Shown: positions 26,809-35,430 of the stretch, piece by piece | Numbering within the stretch: the stretch's first letter is position 1 | Layout: each line of letters starts with the position of its first letter | DNA from: Planctomycetia bacterium | GTDB lineage: Bacteria; Planctomycetota; Phycisphaerae; UBA1845; UTPLA1 | Length of the DNA stretch: 64,000 nt | Assembly: GCA_015200345.1 (NCBI GenBank) | Contig: CP054187.1 | Location: 248,001-312,000, forward strand | Reading direction: 5' to 3' | Translations under genes and position numbers: made by a program | The notes under the pieces: model-generated | Told to the model about the DNA's origin: nothing | Database searches by the model: none | Seen by the model: only the letters and a program-made list of their open reading frames with translations

Positions 26809-28482
26809 ATGGAGTTGCGACCGTACCAACGCCAGGCCGTCGAGGCCGTGTACGACTTCCTGCGCACGCGGGACGACAATCCGTGCGTGGTGATCCCTAC
26901 CGCCGGCGGCAAGACGCCGGTGATGGCCACGATCTGCCGCGATGCCGTGCAGCTCTGGGAAGGCCGTGTGCTGATCCTCGCGCACGTCAGAGAGCTGCTC
27001 GAGCAGGCGGCCGAGAAACTGCACCTCGTCGCGCCAGACCTGCCGGTCGGCATCTACTCGGCGGGGCTGAAGCGCCGTGACTTGGGCTACGCCGTCACCA
27101 TCGCCGGCATCCAGTCGATCTACGAGAAGGCATGCGATGTCGGGACGGTCGATCTGGTCATCGTCGACGAGGCCCACCTGATCCCGCCCGACGGCGAGGG
27201 AATGTACCGCACGTTCCTGACGGACGCCCGAAAGATCAATCCACAACTCCGGGTGATCGGCATGACGGCCACGCCGTTCCGGATGAAGAGCGGGATGATC
27301 TGCGCGCCGGAAAACATCCTCAATGCGGCCTGCTTCGAGATCGGCGTCCGCGAGCTGATCGTGCAGGGCTTCCTGTGCCCGCTGCGGACGAAGGCGGGAA
27401 CGCAGCGCCCCGACTACGACCAGCTCCACGTGCGCGGCGGTGAATATGTCGCCGGCGAGGTCGAGGACTTGATGGACGAGGACAACCTCGTCCTGTCGGC
27501 CTGCCGCGAGATCGTCGAGCACACGCAGGGCCGAAAGAGCGTGCTGATCTTCGCGTCGGGCGTCCGGCACGGCCAGCATGTTTGTCGCGTCATGGTGGAG
27601 CGGCACCAGGTCGAGTGCGGCTTCGTCTGCGGAGAGACGCTGCCGTTCGAGCGCGACAATCTGCTGAAGCGGTTCCGCGATGGCGCGCTGAAGTACCTCT
27701 GCAACGTCAACGTCCTGACCACCGGATTCGACGCGCCCAACATCGACTGCGTAGCGATGGTGCGCCCGACGCTCTCGCCGGGCCTGTATTACCAGATGGT
27801 CGGACGCGGCTTCCGGTTGCATCCGGGCAAGGCCGATTGCCTCATTCTGGACTTCGGCGGCAACGTGCTGCGGCACGGCCCGGTCGATCAGCTTCGCGTC
27901 AGCCCTTCGGCGAACGGCAACGGCGAAGCGCCGGCGAAAGAGTGTCCGCAGTGCCACGCGATCATCGCGGCCGGTTACGCCAACTGCCCGGAATGCGGCC
28001 ACGAGTTTCCGGATCGCAACCACCGCAAACACGAGGCCACGGCCAGCAGCGAGGGGATTCTCTCCGACCAGACGACGCGGACCGAGCATGATGTCACCGA
28101 CGCCTTCTACAGCGTTCACATCAAGCGGGGTGCGCCGCCCGATGCGCCGCGCACCATGCGCGTCGATTACCGCGTCGGCTTCAACGAGTACGTCTCCGAG
28201 TGGGTCTGCTTCGAGCACACGGGTTTCGCGCGCCAGAAGGCCGAGCAATGGTGGGCGCGGCGCTCGAATGAACCGGTGCCCGCGAACGCGGATGAAGCGG
28301 TCGAGTTGGCGGACGCCGGCGCGCTGACTCCGACATCGGAGATCACGGTCGAGCGCAAGGCTGGCGAGAAGTTCGACCGCGTCGTGGCGTACCGCCTGGG
28401 CGAAAAGCCGCCGCGCCTCGATTCCGAAGAAGGCCTGCCTGAGGAAATACCCGTCGTCGAAAACGAGGAGGTGCCGTTTTGA
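26809..28482 (+). CDS. SF2 (DEAD-box-like) helicase with C-terminal zinc ribbon
   Basis: A 557-residue helicase. Motif I PTAGGKT (about 30-36), motif II VDEAH, motif III TATPFR, motif VI QMVGRGFRLHPGK. A CPQC ... CPEC zinc ribbon occurs at about 380-403. The architecture is that of phage/plasmid replication helicases of the ResIII/UvsW type. Starts at ATG one base after RusA ends; its stop overlaps the primase start. Confidence 0.88.
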   Translation: MELRPYQRQAVEAVYDFLRTRDDNPCVVIPTAGGKTPVMATICRDAVQLWEGRVLILAHVRELLEQAAEKLHLVAPDLPVGIYSAGLKRRDLGYAVTIAGIQSIYEKACDVGTVDLVIVDEAHLIPPDGEGMYRTFLTDARKINPQLRVIGMTATPFRMKSGMICAPENILNAACFEIGVRELIVQGFLCPLRTKAGTQRPDYDQLHVRGGEYVAGEVEDLMDEDNLVLSACREIVEHTQGRKSVLIFASGVRHGQHVCRVMVERHQVECGFVCGETLPFERDNLLKRFRDGALKYLCNVNVLTTGFDAPNIDCVAMVRPTLSPGLYYQMVGRGFRLHPGKADCLILDFGGNVLRHGPVDQLRVSPSANGNGEAPAKECPQCHAIIAAGYANCPECGHEFPDRNHRKHEATASSEGILSDQTTRTEHDVTDAFYSVHIKRGAPPDAPRTMRVDYRVGFNEYVSEWVCFEHTGFARQKAEQWWARRSNEPVPANADEAVELADAGALTPTSEITVERKAGEKFDRVVAYRLGEKPPRLDSEEGLPEEIPVVENEEVPF

Positions 28483-30923
28483 TCGATGCCCCTCGTGTCG
28501 CGCCGACGATCCGCCGGTTCCTCGAGCTGCTGTTCCAGCCGGGGGACGTATTCGAGGTCCGCGTGCCGGATTGCCGTGAGCGCCGCGATGCCCGGTACGC
28601 ATTCACCTGCTCGGGCTACTTCACCTTCGAGACGATGGATGCGGCGGTCGCCGGGATCGTGGAACTGGATCGTTCGGCCATTGCCCCCGGCATCTATGTG
28701 ACGATCAATCCCGTTGCGCCGGCGCTTCTGGCCCGCGCCGCCAACCGAATCAAGCCCCGGGCGCGCGAAACGACGCAGGACAAGGACATCCTACGTCGCT
28801 GCTGGTTGCTGATCGACGTCGACCCTGGCCGGCCGGCGGGCGTCAGCGCCACCGAAGCCGAACTGGCGCTGGCGCACACGAGGGCCCGCGCGATCACCGA
28901 GTATCTGGCATCGGCAACATGGCCGGTCCCGATTCTGGCCATGTCAGGGAATGGCTACCACTTGCTGTACCACATCGACCTGCCGGCGGACGACGGCGGG
29001 TTGGTCAAGGGCGTCCTCGCGGCGCTGGCCGATCGATTCAGCGACGACGTCGTCGTGGTGGACCGCGCGGTCCACAACCCGGCGCGGATCGTCAAGGTAA
29101 TCGGGACGGTCTCCCGCAAGGGCGATGAGCTTCGCGGTGCGGCCGGTCAAGACGACCGTCCACATCGACGGTCCGAGTTCGTCGAAGTGCCCGAGCAGCT
29201 CGTCGCCGTACCCGAGGAACTCCTACGGGCCGTGGCGAACGCCAAGGACGGCTCGGACGACGCGGCACGGGCCAACGTCGCGGCCCCCGTGGCCAACGTG
29301 GGCGGCGACAACGGCCGGTTCGACTGCACCCCGGCTGGCGTCCGGGCCTGGCTCGAGGCCCGACGCGTGACCGTGAAGGGCGAGCGCCGCAACGGCGACA
29401 AAACGCTGCTCCTTTTGGAGCGCTGCCCGATCAACCCGGAAATCGTCTCCAACGGCGGCTCCGACATCGCCGTGATGGTCGGCGACGACGGCATGCTCGC
29501 TTACTGCAACAAGCACAATCGCGGTCAGGCGTACACATGGCACGACCTGCGACGGGCGCTTGATCCGGAATACGAAGCCCGCGCAGCCGATGACGGCAGC
29601 GTCGATCTGTCCGCGTTCGGCGTCTCCGCGCACGACGCGCCGCCAGCCAGCGCGGGTGACACGCAACCGATCGATCCCGGCCCATTGCCTGAAGAACTCC
29701 TGCGCATCCCCGGTTTCGTGAGCGAGGTGATGGACTTCTGCCTGGAGACCGCGCCCTACCCGAATCTGGCACTGGCGTTCGGCGGCGCGCTGGCGTTGCA
29801 GGCGTTCCTGGCCGGCCGCAAGGTGCGCGATCCCGGCGACAACAGGACCAACATATATGTCCTGGCCCTGGCGCATTCCTCCGCCGGCAAGGATGCACCT
29901 CGCAAGCTCAATACGCAGATCATCAATGCAGTGGGGTTCGCCCGCTGCCTTGGCGAACGCCTGGCCTCGGGCGAGGGCGTGCAGGATGCGCTCTTCGCCG
30001 ATCCGGCCATGCTGGTCCAGACGGACGAGATCGACAGCATGCTCCAGTCGATCAACAAGTCCCGCGATGCCAGGCACGAGAGCATGATGAGCACGCTGCT
30101 GACGCTGTACTCATCGTCGAACAGCGTGTATCCGATGCGCCGCAAGGCGGGGAAGGAATACCCCGGCGTCATCGACCAACCGTGCCTAGTCATCTTCGGC
30201 ACGGCGATTCCCAACCACTACTACGAGGCCCTTTCGGAGCGGATGCTCACGAACGGATTCTTCGCCCGCATGCTGATCCTCGAGGCAAGCCAGCAGAGAC
30301 GGGGCCAGGAATCATCAATCCGCGAACTGCCGCCACGCATCACGGCGACGGCGAAGTGGTGGGCGGAATACCGTCCCGGCGCTGGCAATCTTGCGGGTTG
30401 TCATCCCGCGCCCGCCATCGTCGAGCAGACGGAGGATGCGCGACGGGTGCTGGCGGAGACGCGCGAGGAGGCGGACGCGGAGTACAACAAGGCCCAATCC
30501 GCGCAGGACGCCGTCGGAACAACGGTCTGGGGTCGGGTCAGCGAGCAGGCGCGAAAACTCTCCCTGATCTACGCGGTCAGCGAAAACCACGTCGAGCCGC
30601 GCATCGGCGTCGAGGCGGCCCGCTGGGCGTCGCGTCTCGTCACGCACCAGGTCCGGCGGATGCTCTTCATGGCCGCCGGCCACGTGGCCGAGAACCCGTT
30701 CCATGCCGATTGCCTGCGATTGCTGAAGAAACTGCGCGAAGCGCCAGACCACGCCCTGCCCCACCACGTGCTGCTCAAACGCATGAAGACCGACGCCAAG
30801 AGCTTCCGCGAGCTGATCGAGACGCTCGTGCAGCGCGGCGACGTCGTGATCGACGCCGTGGCGACCGAGGGCCGGACCAGGACCGTGTATCGCTTGGTGG
30901 GGAACGAAGGTGAACAAGCGTGA
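28479..30923 (+). CDS. AEP-type primase fused to a DUF3987-like domain
   Basis: An 814-residue replication protein. The N-terminal archaeo-eukaryotic primase domain has LLIDVDPGRP (DxD metal motif, about 107-116), SGNGYHLLYH (second motif, about 148-157) and NPARIVKVIGT. A linker follows, then a domain from about 400 onward (LALAFGGALALQAFLAGRKV ... SSAGKDAPRKLN) like DUF3987, which is often joined to primases in phages and plasmids. It overlaps the helicase by four bases and completes the replication module. Confidence 0.8.
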   Translation: MIDAPRVAPTIRRFLELLFQPGDVFEVRVPDCRERRDARYAFTCSGYFTFETMDAAVAGIVELDRSAIAPGIYVTINPVAPALLARAANRIKPRARETTQDKDILRRCWLLIDVDPGRPAGVSATEAELALAHTRARAITEYLASATWPVPILAMSGNGYHLLYHIDLPADDGGLVKGVLAALADRFSDDVVVVDRAVHNPARIVKVIGTVSRKGDELRGAAGQDDRPHRRSEFVEVPEQLVAVPEELLRAVANAKDGSDDAARANVAAPVANVGGDNGRFDCTPAGVRAWLEARRVTVKGERRNGDKTLLLLERCPINPEIVSNGGSDIAVMVGDDGMLAYCNKHNRGQAYTWHDLRRALDPEYEARAADDGSVDLSAFGVSAHDAPPASAGDTQPIDPGPLPEELLRIPGFVSEVMDFCLETAPYPNLALAFGGALALQAFLAGRKVRDPGDNRTNIYVLALAHSSAGKDAPRKLNTQIINAVGFARCLGERLASGEGVQDALFADPAMLVQTDEIDSMLQSINKSRDARHESMMSTLLTLYSSSNSVYPMRRKAGKEYPGVIDQPCLVIFGTAIPNHYYEALSERMLTNGFFARMLILEASQQRRGQESSIRELPPRITATAKWWAEYRPGAGNLAGCHPAPAIVEQTEDARRVLAETREEADAEYNKAQSAQDAVGTTVWGRVSEQARKLSLIYAVSENHVEPRIGVEAARWASRLVTHQVRRMLFMAAGHVAENPFHADCLRLLKKLREAPDHALPHHVLLKRMKTDAKSFRELIETLVQRGDVVIDAVATEGRTRTVYRLVGNEGEQA

Positions 30924-30976
30924 ACGAAGCGGTGAACGAAGTCGTGGGGAACAAAGGGAAAGATGGGTGAACGAAG
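30902..30976 (+). repeat. Iteron-like direct repeats at the end of the primase gene
   Basis: Six copies or near-copies of TGAACGAAG lie within 75 bp (starts near 30901, 30911, 30921, 30933, 30948 and 30968) and run past the primase stop at 30923. Short regularly spaced direct repeats next to a replication gene can be an origin. Confidence 0.4.
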
Positions 30977-31489
30977 ATGTGTAGGCCGCGCCGCGAGTTA
31001 CGTGCTTCTTTCCCTCTTTCACCCGCACGGCGTGCGGGCATGAATACATATTACTTCTCTTCTTCTTTCTCTCTTTCACCCGCTACCCGCACGCGCACCT
31101 GCACCCGCGCACGCGCGTACGCGAGGGGAAGGGGTGAAGGAGGGAAGGAAGTTGGGTCCTACCTGGCCCAAGTCGCCAGCCGAGGCCCGCGGGAACAGCC
31201 ACGAATCCAGACAGAGTTTGTTGCGCTTGGCCGATCCCCAGCCAGGCCGCCACGGGGCGCGCCCCGTTGGGCCGTGGGCCAACGGACGCCGCCGGTGCGT
31301 CCTGGCCTACGCCTTGGCCGCCCCGTTGGCCCCGGGGCGGCCCACGTTGGCGCCCGGGCGACGCGGCGCGGACGAGCCGGGCGTTTCTACGGCCTCGGCG
31401 GCCCTGTTGCGACGTGGGCCAACGGGGCGCGTCTTGGGCGAACCGGCGGCTGGGACGCCGTCGGATAGGGCGATGACAAGGAGGTCAAC
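30977..31489. other. GC-rich non-coding stretch with inverted repeats
   Basis: I see no believable gene. There is a hairpin CCCGCAC-GGC-GTGCGGG near 31022-31038. Two copies of a CTCTTTCACCCGC phrase are present (about 31013 and 31071). From about 31255 to 31430 several CCGTTGG/CCAACGG inverted words occur. A GGAGG-type site just before 31490 serves the next gene. Confidence 0.45.
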
Positions 31490-32860
31490 GTGAACATCGA
31501 ACTGCGGCCGCTGGCCGCGATCAAGCCGTATGAGAAAAACCCGCGGATCAACGACGCGGCGGTAGACGCCGTCGCCGAGTCGATCCGGCGGTTCGGGTTC
31601 CGCCAGCCGATCGTGGTGGACGCCGATGGCGTCATCGTCTGCGGGCATACGCGCTATCGCGCGGCGCAGAAGCTGGGCCTGGCCGAGGTGCCGGTCCACG
31701 TGGCCACGGACCTGACGCCGGAGCAGATCCGGGCGTACCGCATCGCCGACAACAAGACCGCCGAGCTGGCGGAATGGAACCTGGAGCTCCTGCCGATCGA
31801 GCTGGCCGAGCTGAAGGACGCCGGCATCGACTGGTCGCTGCTGGGGTTCGACGCCGACGAGCTGGCCGTCATGCTCGACCCCGGCGTGAAGCCGGGGCTG
31901 ACCGACCCGGACGACGTGCCCGAGCCGCCGGACGAAGCCATCACCCAGCCGGGCGACCTGTGGATTCTGCGCAACGCGGACGGCATCGAGCACCGACTGG
32001 TCTGCGGCGACAGCGCATCCGCGGCGGACGTGGACCTGCTTCTGGCCGTCGATCCCGTGAAAGCTCTTGAGTTGCCAGCCGGCTCAGACGTCAAACCGAA
32101 GCTGTTGCCGATCCACCTGATCAACACCGACCCGCCTTACAACGTCCGCGTCGAGCCGCGCAGCAACAACGCCATCGCGGCGGGCCTCTCGTCGTTCGGT
32201 ACGCCCGATGCACTCACGCACCACCAGGGGTTCGACCTGGCGCGCCGCCCGGAGATCGCCAAGCCAACGCACGCCAAGCTGCGGCCCAAAGACCGGCCGC
32301 TGGCCAACGACTTCGTGAGCGACGCCGAGTTCGACCGGCTGCTGCACGCGTGGTTCGGCAACATCGCCCGCGTGCTCGCGCTCGGTCGCGGCTTTTACAT
32401 CTGGGGCGGGTACGCCAACTGCGGCAACTACCCACCGGTGCTGAAGGCCTGCGAACTGTATTTCTCGCAGGCGATCATCTGGGTCAAAGAGCATCCGGTC
32501 CTGACCCGCAAGGACTTCATGGGCAACCACGAGTGGTGCTTCTACGGCTGGAAAGAGGGCGCCGCCCACCGGTACTTCGGCCCCAACAACGCGGTGGGCG
32601 TCTGGCCGACAAACCGACCCGCGTATAAACCGGGTCAAAGCCACGAGTTGCGATACTTGCCTGCCTGTGCGTCGCATGCGGACAGGCCCCAGCCCCCGCG
32701 CCGGTCCTCCCCCAAAAAAAAATCTCTACAACGCCCGAAAAACCTTGATAATTGGGGGGGGGGGGGCGGGGGTACAATGGCGGGTAGGAGCGCGCCAGGT
32801 TCATGGCCTGGCGCGAGGGCAGGAGGAGCTCTCAGCTCGCAAAACGCATCACATTATTGA
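31490..32860 (+). CDS. ParB-nuclease / DNA methyltransferase fusion, C-terminally truncated
   Basis: The reading frame is 456 residues. Residues 1-95 are a ParB/sulfiredoxin-type domain (KPYEKNPRIND, VVDADGVIVCGHTRYRAA, ADNKTAE). From about 165 a beta-class DNA amino-methyltransferase begins with motif IV TDPPYN (about residue 213). Phage-like sequence stops at about NNAVGVW (near 32607); the last ~80 residues are Pro/Gly/Ser-rich read-through of non-coding DNA. Beta-class enzymes carry the S-adenosylmethionine motif I (FxGxG) C-terminal to motif IV, and it is missing here. The methyltransferase is therefore probably inactive, cut by the DNA that brought the DGR. Confidence 0.75.
   Translation: MNIELRPLAAIKPYEKNPRINDAAVDAVAESIRRFGFRQPIVVDADGVIVCGHTRYRAAQKLGLAEVPVHVATDLTPEQIRAYRIADNKTAELAEWNLELLPIELAELKDAGIDWSLLGFDADELAVMLDPGVKPGLTDPDDVPEPPDEAITQPGDLWILRNADGIEHRLVCGDSASAADVDLLLAVDPVKALELPAGSDVKPKLLPIHLINTDPPYNVRVEPRSNNAIAAGLSSFGTPDALTHHQGFDLARRPEIAKPTHAKLRPKDRPLANDFVSDAEFDRLLHAWFGNIARVLALGRGFYIWGGYANCGNYPPVLKACELYFSQAIIWVKEHPVLTRKDFMGNHEWCFYGWKEGAAHRYFGPNNAVGVWPTNRPAYKPGQSHELRYLPACASHADRPQPPRRSSPKKKSLQRPKNLDNWGGGGGGTMAGRSAPGSWPGARAGGALSSQNASHY
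32745..32778 (+). promoter_or_regulatory. Promoter-like element with a G13 tract in the spacer, before the DGR target gene
   Basis: TTGATA (32745-32750) and TACAAT (32773-32778) are good -35 and -10 matches but are 22 bp apart. The spacer holds 13 consecutive G (32754-32766), a C and five more G. An A9 run lies upstream (32714-32722). Slippage of the G tract would change the spacing, the classic layout of a phase-variable promoter; a spacing of 17 would need five fewer G. Confidence 0.5.
32791..32815 (+). promoter_or_regulatory. Strong hairpin in the 5' UTR of the DGR target gene
   Basis: CGCGCCAGG (32791-32799) pairs perfectly with CCTGGCGCG (32807-32815) across a 7-nt loop. It lies between the putative -10 and the start codon at 32871 and has no T run, so it may be an mRNA-stability or control element rather than a terminator. 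Confidence 0.5.
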
Positions 32861-32870
32861 GGAGTGAATT

Positions 32871-33875
32871 ATGAAAGGCATCATGAGACTTCTGGCGGCG
32901 GTGGTGGTCTGCGCGGGCGCGGCCGGCGCGCGGGCGAGCATCGTCATCGACACCGTCCCCGTCGGCAACGCCGGCAACGCGGGGGACACGCGGTACGACG
33001 TTGGCGGTTATGGCGCGGTCGGCTACGCGTTCAACATGGGCAAATTCGAGGTGACGGCCGGTCAGTACACCGCGTTCCTCAACGCCGTGGCCGCGACGGA
33101 TACCTACGGGCTGTACAACACGGACATGGGAAGCTTTCCCAACCTTGGCGCCAACATTCAGCGCAGCGGCTCGTCGGGCAGCTACACCTACAGCGTGGCG
33201 GCGGACTGGGCCAACCGGCCGGTGAACTACGTCTCCTGGGGCGACGCGGCGCGGTTCGCTAACTGGCTGCACAACGGCCAACCGACGGGGGCGCAGGGGC
33301 TGAGCACCACCGAGGACGGCTCGTACTTCCTCAACGGGGCGACGAGCAATGCGGCGCTCATGGCCGTCACGCGAAAGCCCAACGCTACCTGGGTGATTCC
33401 CAGCGAGGACGAGTGGTACAAGGCGGCGTACCACAAGAACGACGGCGTGACCGGCAACTACTGGGACTACCCGACCGGCACGAACGCGGTCCCCAACAAC
33501 GGGAACCCCGGAGGCGATACCGGCAACTCGGCGAACTTCTACGATGGCGATTCCACGATCGGAGGCCCCTACTGGCGGACGAACGCGGGGTTCTTAGGGC
33601 TTTCCGACAGTCCGTACGGCACGTTCGACCAGGGCGGGAACGTGTGGGAGTGGAACGAGGCGAACCTCTTCGGTTCGTCTCGCGGGTTTCGGGGCGGATC
33701 GTTCAACGCCAACGACCTCTACCTGCACGCGTCGTACCGCAACGGCAACAACCCGACGGTCGAGTACTACAGCATCGGGTTCCGTGTCTCCGAGGTTCCT
33801 GAGCCAGGCAGCCTGGCGATGCTGGCCTTCGCAGGAGTAGGGATGCTGGTCAGGCGAAGGGGGCTGGGACGATAG
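32871..33875 (+). CDS. DGR target: secreted FGE/C-type-lectin-fold protein with variable repeat and PEP-CTERM tail
   Basis: A 334-residue protein. Residues 1-23 are a signal peptide. The formylglycine-generating-enzyme/sulfatase-modifying-factor fold runs from about 30 to 307 (KFEVTAGQYTAFLN, NRPVNYVSWGDAARFANWL, VIPSEDEWYKAAYH, QGGNVWEWNE, RGGSFNANDL, IGFRVS). This is the C-type-lectin-like scaffold used by many DGR targets. Codons 267-307 (33670-33793) align to the template repeat downstream, with changes at template adenines. The C-terminus VPEPGSLAMLAFAGVGMLVRRR is a PEP-CTERM exosortase signal: PEP motif, one membrane helix, arginine cluster. The likely product is a surface-displayed, hypervariable binding protein. 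RBS GAGGAG ahead of ATG. Confidence 0.93.
   Translation: MKGIMRLLAAVVVCAGAAGARASIVIDTVPVGNAGNAGDTRYDVGGYGAVGYAFNMGKFEVTAGQYTAFLNAVAATDTYGLYNTDMGSFPNLGANIQRSGSSGSYTYSVAADWANRPVNYVSWGDAARFANWLHNGQPTGAQGLSTTEDGSYFLNGATSNAALMAVTRKPNATWVIPSEDEWYKAAYHKNDGVTGNYWDYPTGTNAVPNNGNPGGDTGNSANFYDGDSTIGGPYWRTNAGFLGLSDSPYGTFDQGGNVWEWNEANLFGSSRGFRGGSFNANDLYLHASYRNGNNPTVEYYSIGFRVSEVPEPGSLAMLAFAGVGMLVRRRGLGR
33670..33793 (+). repeat. DGR variable repeat (VR)
   Basis: The 124-bp segment aligns without gaps to the template repeat at 35431-35554 (offset 1761). There are 15 differences. Fourteen are at template A (33679, 33708, 33709, 33717, 33718, 33720, 33735, 33744, 33745, 33759, 33760, 33765, 33768, 33772) and one is a G-to-T at 33689. 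The last 20 bp (33774-33793) are identical and would be the initiation-of-mutagenic-homing region. Confidence 0.95.
33803..33817 (+). promoter_or_regulatory. Hairpin downstream of VR (candidate retrohoming cruciform)
   Basis: GCCAGG (33803-33808) and CCTGGC (33812-33817) form a 6-bp stem with a CAG loop, nine bases after the VR end. DGR homing in the Bordetella phage system depends on a hairpin or cruciform just after the homing site. Here it overlaps codons for the PEP motif (PGSLA). Confidence 0.6.
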
Positions 33876-33906
33876 CCCTTTGTCCTTTGTCTCTTTTACC
33901 CTTTAT

Positions 33907-33954
33907 CCGGGGCGGGCGCCGGCCCGCCCCGGTCCTTCGCCGCCGAAGGCGGCG
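33907..33954. terminator. Two strong hairpins between target gene and avd
   Basis: The first is CCGGGGCGGGC/GCCCGCCCCGG (33907-33932, 11-bp stem, loop GCCG). The second is CGCCGCC/GGCGGCG (33938-33954, loop GAA). No T run follows directly, so they may attenuate rather than end transcription, separating a high level of target mRNA from avd-rt. Confidence 0.45.
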
Positions 33955-33973
33955 CGCGAATTTATTTTGAGCC

Positions 33974-34381
33974 ATGCGCACGCGCCGCATCAGCGAGGAT
34001 TCCCGCAACGAGCCTCCCGTTCTGCTGGTCAAGTGGTACGACGTGACGAAGTGGCTGCTGGAGCGCGTGGACAACTTCCCGAAGAACCAGCGGTTCATTT
34101 TCGGCCAGCGGATTGCCGACCGAACGTTGAACGTCCTGGAAGTGCTGGTGGAAGCGGCTTACTCCGCCCGCAAGGTGGACCTTCTGGCGCGGGCCAACCG
34201 TCACATCGAGGTGTTGCGCTGGCTGATCCGCATGGCCACCGACCGCAAGCTGCTCACGCCGCGGCAGTACGAGTATTGCTGCATGGGCCTCAACGAGTGC
34301 GGCCGGATGGTCGGGGGCTGGTGGAAACAGGCGGCGGCGAAGGAGCGAAACGCCTATGCACCGCGTGAAGAACCTCTTTGA
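33974..34381 (+). CDS. avd: DGR accessory protein, Avd-like four-helix bundle
   Basis: A 135-residue helical, basic protein. YDVTKWLLERVDNFPKNQRFIFGQRIADRTLNVLEVLVEAAYSARK and HIEVLRWLIRMATDRKLLTPRQYEYCCMGLNECGRMVGGWWK follow the heptad pattern of the Avd/bAvd family. Avd forms a pentameric barrel that binds the DGR reverse transcriptase and template RNA and is required for mutagenic homing. It overlaps the RT gene by 26 bases. Confidence 0.85.
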   Translation: MRTRRISEDSRNEPPVLLVKWYDVTKWLLERVDNFPKNQRFIFGQRIADRTLNVLEVLVEAAYSARKVDLLARANRHIEVLRWLIRMATDRKLLTPRQYEYCCMGLNECGRMVGGWWKQAAAKERNAYAPREEPL

Positions 34382-35417
34382 GCAGGTCTGCTCGATGCGG
34401 AACCTCCACCTTGCGGCCAGGGAGGCCCTGCGGGGCAAGCGGACGCGCCTGCCCGGGGCGCGCTTCTTCGGCGAACAGGAAAAGGAACTGGCGGCCCTGC
34501 ACGAGGAATTGTCTTCCGGGACCTATCGGCACGGCGCTGATCGCTACTTCTGGATTCACGATCCCAAGGAACGGCTGGTGGCGGCGGCGCCGTTCCGCGA
34601 CCGGGTGGTCCATCACGCCATCGTGCGGGTCATCGAGCCGATTTTCGAGAAGCGATTCATCGAGGACTCCTACGCCTGCCGCACCGGCAAGGGCACGCAC
34701 GCGGCCATGCGGCGGGCGCTACACTTCGCTCGCGGGCATCGCTACGCGCTGAAGTGCGACGTGTTGAAGTTCTTCCCGAGCGTCGACCAGCAGGTGCTGT
34801 TGGGCTTGGTCGGTCGCGTGATCGCCGACCGGGAGGTTCTCGAGCTGCTGGGGCGCGTGTTGGCCAGCCACGCCGACGCAGAGTTCCCCGAGTGGCGGCC
34901 GAGAGGCGGGCTGTTCGATTACGAAATCCGCCGGACGGGCCTGCCGATCGGCAACCTGACCAGCCAGTTCCTGGCGAATGTGTACCTGAATCCGCTGGAC
35001 CACTTCGTCAAGCACGAGCTGCGCGTAAAGGGGTATGTCCGGTACATGGACGATTTTCTGCTGTTCGGCGACGCCCGCGCCGCGTTGAAGGGCTGCGGCG
35101 CGAGGATCAAAGACAAGTTGTCCGAGATGTGCCTGCGGATGCACCCGGACAAGTATCGTCTACTGCCGACGGACAAGGGCGTGGACTTTGCGGGGTTCGT
35201 GGTGTTCGCGGACGGGCGGGTGCGGGTCCGATCCTCGTCGGTGCGGCGCTTTGATCGGCGCTATCGCCGGATGCTGTGGGAGGTAAATCGCAAACGGCGC
35301 GTCCCTGCCGACCTGACCATGCGCGTGCGGGCTTGGGGCGCTCACGTCGCCCACGCGCAGAGCTACGGGCTGCGCGCGGACGTGCTGGGCCGCCGGAGGA
35401 AGGCTCTCTGTGGGTGA
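34356..35417 (+). CDS. DGR reverse transcriptase
   Basis: A 353-residue RNA-directed DNA polymerase. Motif 1-2 region DPKERLVAAAPFRDRVVHHAI, motif 3 LKCDVLKFFPSVD, motif 4 GLPIGNLTSQFLANVYLNPLD, catalytic YMDD in YVRYMDDFLLFG, and a thumb region up to the C-terminus. The IGNLTSQ form of motif 4 (in place of the QG of retroviral and group II RTs) is the diagnostic of DGR enzymes, which copy template RNA with errors at adenines. There is no maturase or endonuclease domain. Intact, with the template repeat 13 bp behind it. Confidence 0.95.
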   Translation: MHRVKNLFEQVCSMRNLHLAAREALRGKRTRLPGARFFGEQEKELAALHEELSSGTYRHGADRYFWIHDPKERLVAAAPFRDRVVHHAIVRVIEPIFEKRFIEDSYACRTGKGTHAAMRRALHFARGHRYALKCDVLKFFPSVDQQVLLGLVGRVIADREVLELLGRVLASHADAEFPEWRPRGGLFDYEIRRTGLPIGNLTSQFLANVYLNPLDHFVKHELRVKGYVRYMDDFLLFGDARAALKGCGARIKDKLSEMCLRMHPDKYRLLPTDKGVDFAGFVVFADGRVRVRSSSVRRFDRRYRRMLWEVNRKRRVPADLTMRVRAWGAHVAHAQSYGLRADVLGRRRKALCG

Positions 35418-35430
35418 CCGGGAAGCGACA

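Noticed and set aside
26671..28602. 643-codon minus-strand frame across the helicase gene
   Set aside because: His/Arg/Ala-rich antisense shadow of a clear SF2 helicase with intact motifs.
31134..31493. Possible 119-codon gene before the ParB-methyltransferase
   Set aside because: Composition is Arg/Pro/Ala-rich in several frames at once, follows inverted repeats, and has no domain-like pattern; treated as non-coding.
34754..35254. Second frame inside the reverse transcriptase gene
   Set aside because: Arg/Gly-rich shadow of the RT; the RT frame holds all polymerase motifs.
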